From Deltaproteobacteria bacterium (lineage in GTDB: Bacteria; Bdellovibrionota; FAC87; UBA2466): a stretch of 64,000 nt of DNA. The DNA is taken from positions 55,837-119,836 of the forward strand of contig JACPWY010000021.1 in the NCBI GenBank assembly GCA_016196825.1, written 5' to 3'. The translations under genes were made by a program, and so were the position numbers. A model generated the notes under the pieces. That model ran no database searches and had not been told where the DNA came from. It saw nothing but the letters and a program-made list of their open reading frames with translations. Below, piece by piece: positions 60,311-64,000 of this stretch (the first letter of the stretch is position 1; every line of letters begins with the position of its first letter).

Positions 60311-61276
60311 GTGAGTTTGAACGTGAGACAAGTTTGGGTTTTGGGCCTACTAGGATCGCTCGTCTTCTTCGCACCCCCAGCTTTTGGGGAACGCCAAGGC
60401 GACGAAGTTGGAAACCAGGGACGGAGACATGGAAATGAAGGCAGCGCTGCGGAACAGACCTCCACAATCAAGGAATCCAAACGTGGGGTCATATACTTTC
60501 AGAAGCATGAGTGGCTGGGTCTACCAGAAGACTATTACCAGGTATGCAATCCAATTCGTCCCTATCCGGAACCAGTGAAAATTACATTTCTTCCTCAGAG
60601 ACACAACGTCTATCTCATCGATGGCGAATTGCCTCAGGAGGCATTCGACAAAATTGTTGCGTATCAGCACAGGCTTGCACTGTATGTTCTCGATCACCCA
60701 GGAGCCGCGATCTTTGCGGAAGGCGTGACAGACGACCGAGTGCTCGCCAAGGACCGCACAATCGAGGCCTTCAAGAAGAAGAGTGCTGAGATGGCAGAGC
60801 TGTTCCCCGGAGGAACCATCCCGCGATCTTTTTCCGATCTCAACCAAGCCCAAAAGAAGGCCCTTCTGGATGGAGGGGTGACTAACGTCCTCTACTCCCT
60901 AGGGCACGTGCCACACATTAGAAAGACGATTAACGCCGATGATTGGAAGGCGGGTATGAGACACATAAATAAAAAGATCTTTGGTGATGGATTTCAAGAG
61001 CTTGAGAAACTACGCCGTGCAGGGGAACTTTTTCATACGCCGGAACTCTCGGCCCTCGTGAAACACGATCCAGCAGTTAGTCATTTTGTTTTCGAACAAA
61101 GGGAATACCTCGCCATGAGGGAGATCGCCCAGTTTGCGAAGAATCCCAACAGCCGTGGCAAAGAAATTATTCTCGTGTTTGGTGCCGCTCACGATTTCAA
61201 AAACCACTACGGCCATTGCAAGGATGTTGATTTTCAAATCCCGTTCGCCGTTGAGGCTTCAGATCGCGAGGACTAG
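60311..61276 (+). CDS. Secreted hypothetical protein, possibly TraB/ChaN/Tiki-like
   Basis: Signal peptide; ITFLPQRHNVYLIDG, AAIFAEGVTDDR, IILVFGAAHDFKNHY. Confidence 0.55.
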   Translation: MSLNVRQVWVLGLLGSLVFFAPPAFGERQGDEVGNQGRRHGNEGSAAEQTSTIKESKRGVIYFQKHEWLGLPEDYYQVCNPIRPYPEPVKITFLPQRHNVYLIDGELPQEAFDKIVAYQHRLALYVLDHPGAAIFAEGVTDDRVLAKDRTIEAFKKKSAEMAELFPGGTIPRSFSDLNQAQKKALLDGGVTNVLYSLGHVPHIRKTINADDWKAGMRHINKKIFGDGFQELEKLRRAGELFHTPELSALVKHDPAVSHFVFEQREYLAMREIAQFAKNPNSRGKEIILVFGAAHDFKNHYGHCKDVDFQIPFAVEASDRED

Positions 61277-61374
61277 ATACCACCGTGTCGGCGTAAAAAC
61301 CGATCTTGTTATCACCCACGATCTCAACCATTTCTATTCCCGAACCAACAGTGCGGTGTGGGCGATTCCAACAA

Positions 61375-61869
61375 TCATTTTCTTGGCTCCCCGTTGTGAG
61401 GCCCGAGCTCATGTTTGGGTGCGTCCACCCAGAGATAGGGGATTTCGGCGTTTCGCCTGGGGTGGAGTGGGTAGAAGCCTTTATCATCTGGATTGCTTTG
61501 TTCACCGACAACGAGCAAGCGCACCTCTTGGTCAGTGTCGTTGATCATGGTGTGAGCAATCCCAGTGCCAGGAGGAAACGCAACTCCGTCACCAGGCTTG
61601 AGGGCATAGGTGCGGCCATTCACCCACGCCGTTGGCTCTCCCGAAACGACGTACACAAACTCCTCTTGATGGCTGTGGGCGTGGGGCCAAGAACTCCTTC
61701 GCCCGGGCGGCAGCACATCAAGCGCAACCCCCATTCGTTTGAGTCCCAGCTTTCGGCCAAAGTCAGAGGTAATACACAACAGTTCGTCACTCTTCGGATA
61801 GCAGGCGTTATCTTCGCCCTGGATTTCAGCATAGTGTTTGATAAATTCGGGGCGTTCAGTATCGTTCAT
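61375..61869 (-). CDS. Cupin-domain protein
   Basis: PGRRSSWPHAHSHQEEFVYVVSGEPTAWVNGRTYALKPGDGVAFPPGTGIAHTMIN. Confidence 0.93.
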   Translation of the reverse strand: MNDTERPEFIKHYAEIQGEDNACYPKSDELLCITSDFGRKLGLKRMGVALDVLPPGRRSSWPHAHSHQEEFVYVVSGEPTAWVNGRTYALKPGDGVAFPPGTGIAHTMINDTDQEVRLLVVGEQSNPDDKGFYPLHPRRNAEIPYLWVDAPKHELGPHNGEPRK

Positions 61870-61898
61870 CCCTCAATGATAGGATGAAATTCTGAAGG

Positions 61899-62330
61899 GT
61901 GGCAAAGGGTATGAACTCCATCGCTGGTGTTTGGACACTGACATCGCTGAAGCATACGCTCACCTCTGGGAAAACGATCTATCCGATGGGGCGGCGGCCG
62001 GAGGGGATTCTAATACTCACCAAAGACGGCTTCATGTCGGTGCATTTGGCTGATGGGGATCGCGAGCGCTTCAAGAAGGCGGGGCTTTTTCAGGGCTCGC
62101 TCAAAGAGCGAGCTGGCGCCTACGATAGCTATGTTGCGTACTGCGGTGACTATCGGGTAGAGGGGAAACGCCTTTTCGTTGAAGCGAAGCTCTCGCTCTT
62201 CCCGAATTGGAAAGGCACAACGCAAATCCGCAGTTTTCGTCTGGGAAAATCCACGCTCTCTCTTTGGACACGGTCCTTCGTCTTTAACGGCGAAGAACAG
62301 GTGGCCCATCTTGAATGGAAGCGCCGCTGA
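61899..62330 (+). CDS. Lipocalin-like domain protein
   Basis: SIAGVWTLTSLKHTLTSGKTIYPMGRRPEGILILTKDGFMSVHLA. Confidence 0.8.
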   Translation: MAKGMNSIAGVWTLTSLKHTLTSGKTIYPMGRRPEGILILTKDGFMSVHLADGDRERFKKAGLFQGSLKERAGAYDSYVAYCGDYRVEGKRLFVEAKLSLFPNWKGTTQIRSFRLGKSTLSLWTRSFVFNGEEQVAHLEWKRR

Positions 62331-62413
62331 TGGCCGCCCAGCTTGGATGACAGAGAGCGCCATGACGACGCGCGCACCCATCGATAGAACCTCCTTCCCT
62401 AGGAGGCACTTTG

Positions 62414-62818
62414 ATGTTTGCGCTGGTTATTTCGCTACTCACCCAACTTTCCTTGGCCCATTCGCTCGTCTGTCAGAACGGCGACACCCGTATCATTGGC
62501 CAAGTCAACATGGCCCAACATCAGATTGACCTCACCTTTCGTTACCCGCAGGCCACCGACCGTGTTCGTACGGCCGTGAAAGCCATTGGTCGCAAGGATT
62601 TCGCATTTCCCATTCCCCGCCCGGGCGTGAATTACCCCAACTCGCTCCACATCGAGGGGGAGGAATTCAAGAGCGCCGAGGGCTATCGCGCGTGGCTCGA
62701 CATCTTCGTAGCGGACCGCTCCTTTCACAGGGTCGCTTTTGTGACCAGTTTCGAGGTCCCCGACTTTGATCGCGGCGCCTACCAGGTCGACGTCATGAAT
62801 TGCGAAGAGGTCGAGTGA
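62414..62818 (+). CDS. Small secreted hypothetical protein
   Basis: Signal peptide MFALVISLLTQLSLAHS; downstream SD-like AGGAGG. Confidence 0.55.
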   Translation: MFALVISLLTQLSLAHSLVCQNGDTRIIGQVNMAQHQIDLTFRYPQATDRVRTAVKAIGRKDFAFPIPRPGVNYPNSLHIEGEEFKSAEGYRAWLDIFVADRSFHRVAFVTSFEVPDFDRGAYQVDVMNCEEVE

Positions 62819-62826
62819 AGCGACAT

Positions 62827-62856
62827 AAGCGGGAACCCGTCTCCGGATTCCCGCTT
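62827..62856. terminator. Hairpin between convergent genes
   Basis: AAGCGGGAA ... TTCCCGCTT 9-bp perfect stem; no clear T-run on either side. Confidence 0.45.
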
Positions 62857-62862
62857 GGAAAC

Positions 62863-63222
62863 TCACTGCAAGTCGCCTTGTGGGGCGAACTCCTCCAATG
62901 TGAATTGAACTGTGTAAGGCTTGGTCTCGGCCAAAAATGCCTTCACGTGCTCTGAGGCGCGGTGGTACTGGAGGGCCGCATCGGTCCTGAAGAGCTCGTA
63001 GAACACGAACTGTTAGGGGTTCACGGTAGACTGGTGGAGTTGGTAGCGGATATTGCCGGTCTCTTCGCGAGACTCCTCAATCACCGCCCGTGCAGCCTTG
63101 AGGAACTGAGACTCGGTCCCGGGCACCACCCGCATGTAGGCTATGAGCGCCCGCTCTTCATTTTGGCTCGCGAAGAGATTCACACCCACCACCGCCACCA
63201 TCAGAATTACTAACTTTTTCAT
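62863..63222 (-). pseudogene. Antibiotic biosynthesis monooxygenase (ABM)-domain protein interrupted by an in-frame TAA
   Basis: ...IRYQLHQSTVNP-TAA-QFVFYELFRTDAALQYHRASEHVKAFLAETKPYTVQFTLEEFAPQGDLQ*; stop at 63013..63015, same frame on both sides. Confidence 0.85.
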
Positions 63223-63314
63223 CTTTCACTCCTTGTTTTGTGCCGAACCGTTTCGGCAAGAGCGAAAGTAGCTCACCCATTTGCAAACGATAATATGGCA
63301 TTTTTGAGATTCAC

Positions 63315-63333
63315 TATTTCTCTATTTGAAATA
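63315..63333. promoter_or_regulatory. LysR-type operator candidate (T-N11-A)
   Basis: Perfect inverted repeat TATTTC-N7-GAAATA in the divergent ABM/LysR intergenic region. Confidence 0.6.
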
Positions 63334-63351
63334 ATGAGGCATGGTCAACGG

Positions 63352-63867
63352 ATGAAAATCCAGACGTTAGGAGGCTGGGAGGCGTTTGAAGCGGTGGCTC
63401 AACACGGAGGTTTCACCGCGGCCGCCCGGCATTTGAGACTGCCCCTCTCCCAGGTGAGTAAGCGTGTTGCCCAGCTCGAGTCCGATCTCGGAGCCAAACT
63501 CTTTCAGCGTTCAACCCGCGTGGTGGCCCTCACCGATGAAGGCCGGACCCTGCGTCCCAAGATCCAATCTATTTTGAGCGATCTCAAAGAGGCCGAGTCT
63601 ATCTTCGAGACCCAGCAGCCCTTGAGCGGCACGATTCGCCTAACCACCGTCCCATTCGTAGCGCACCAGCTGCTTCTACCGATTTTCACCGAATTCCAAA
63701 GGCTCCACCCCGCCGTTCGCTTTGAGATCGATCTGTCGGAAGCCCGAATCAATCTCATCGAAGAGGGCTTTGACATGGCGGTTCGCATTGAAACACCCCG
63801 AGATACGACCCTCATCTACAGAAAACTCGCCCCCAACGATCTCGTCTTCTGCGTTTCCCCTACATAG
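63352..63867 (+). pseudogene. LysR-family transcriptional regulator, truncated
   Basis: MKIQTLGGWEAFEAVAQHGGFTAAARHLRLPLSQVSKRVAQLESDLGAKLFQRSTR... HTH plus first part of effector domain; stops at LVFCVSPT* (172 codons including stop) where the family is about 300 aa. Confidence 0.7.
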
Positions 63868-64000
63868 TGGCTGGCGCGAAAACGCAGTTATCGTCGCAAA
63901 AAAGGCTATGCGGCATTCGTAATTTGCCATCTGGAGTTGGTGCCTGCGCGATTTCCTGATGCTAGCTTTTTCAGAGTGGGAAATTCTGGCTCCTGTTTGT

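Noticed and set aside
1-64000. CRISPR arrays, rRNA genes, IS elements
   Set aside because: No regularly spaced direct repeats, rRNA signatures or transposase-like ORFs were seen.
57751-64000. attR direct repeat of the tRNA-Glu 3' end
   Set aside because: No copy found by eye inside the window; it may lie outside or be eroded, so no island boundary is claimed.

Overview
This is a gene-dense chromosomal window, mostly core housekeeping genes. Gene content resembles a Gram-negative, Bdellovibrionota-like or other deep proteobacterial lineage, but that taxonomic guess is inference only. Recognisable blocks: acpP-fabF-rpiB-glyA-nusB-(M17_N-like)-hflX-ppsR on the minus strand; a glycine-cleavage/C1 block (FAD oxidoreductase, MetF-like, gcvT, gcvH, gcvPA, gcvPB); HIT-LapA-SpoIIE phosphatase; alr; RNase P RNA (rnpB); tgt-yajC-secD-secF-asnS; a giant Ig-repeat surface protein; a tamA/tamB-like pair; efp; a ComEC-like protein; rplU-rpmA-obgE-nadD; queC-DUF366; and tRNA-Glu(TTC) followed by a broken tyrosine recombinase. 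From about 57.7 kb onward the window looks accessory. I found no CRISPR array, intact prophage or clear defence system. The most interesting items are signs of gene decay or degenerate paralogues: a half-length family-5-type uracil-DNA glycosylase, an in-frame TAA inside an ABM-domain gene divergent from a truncated LysR gene with a clean T-N11-A operator between them, a frameshifted integrase beside tRNA-Glu, and a pseudo-Nudix next to an intact Nudix. Also notable are a 12-repeat Ig-like surface protein ending in a vWA-like domain with a degraded MIDAS, a TamA homologue with an enlarged POTRA region, and several secreted orphan proteins. All family assignments are by eye from motifs; no database search was run.
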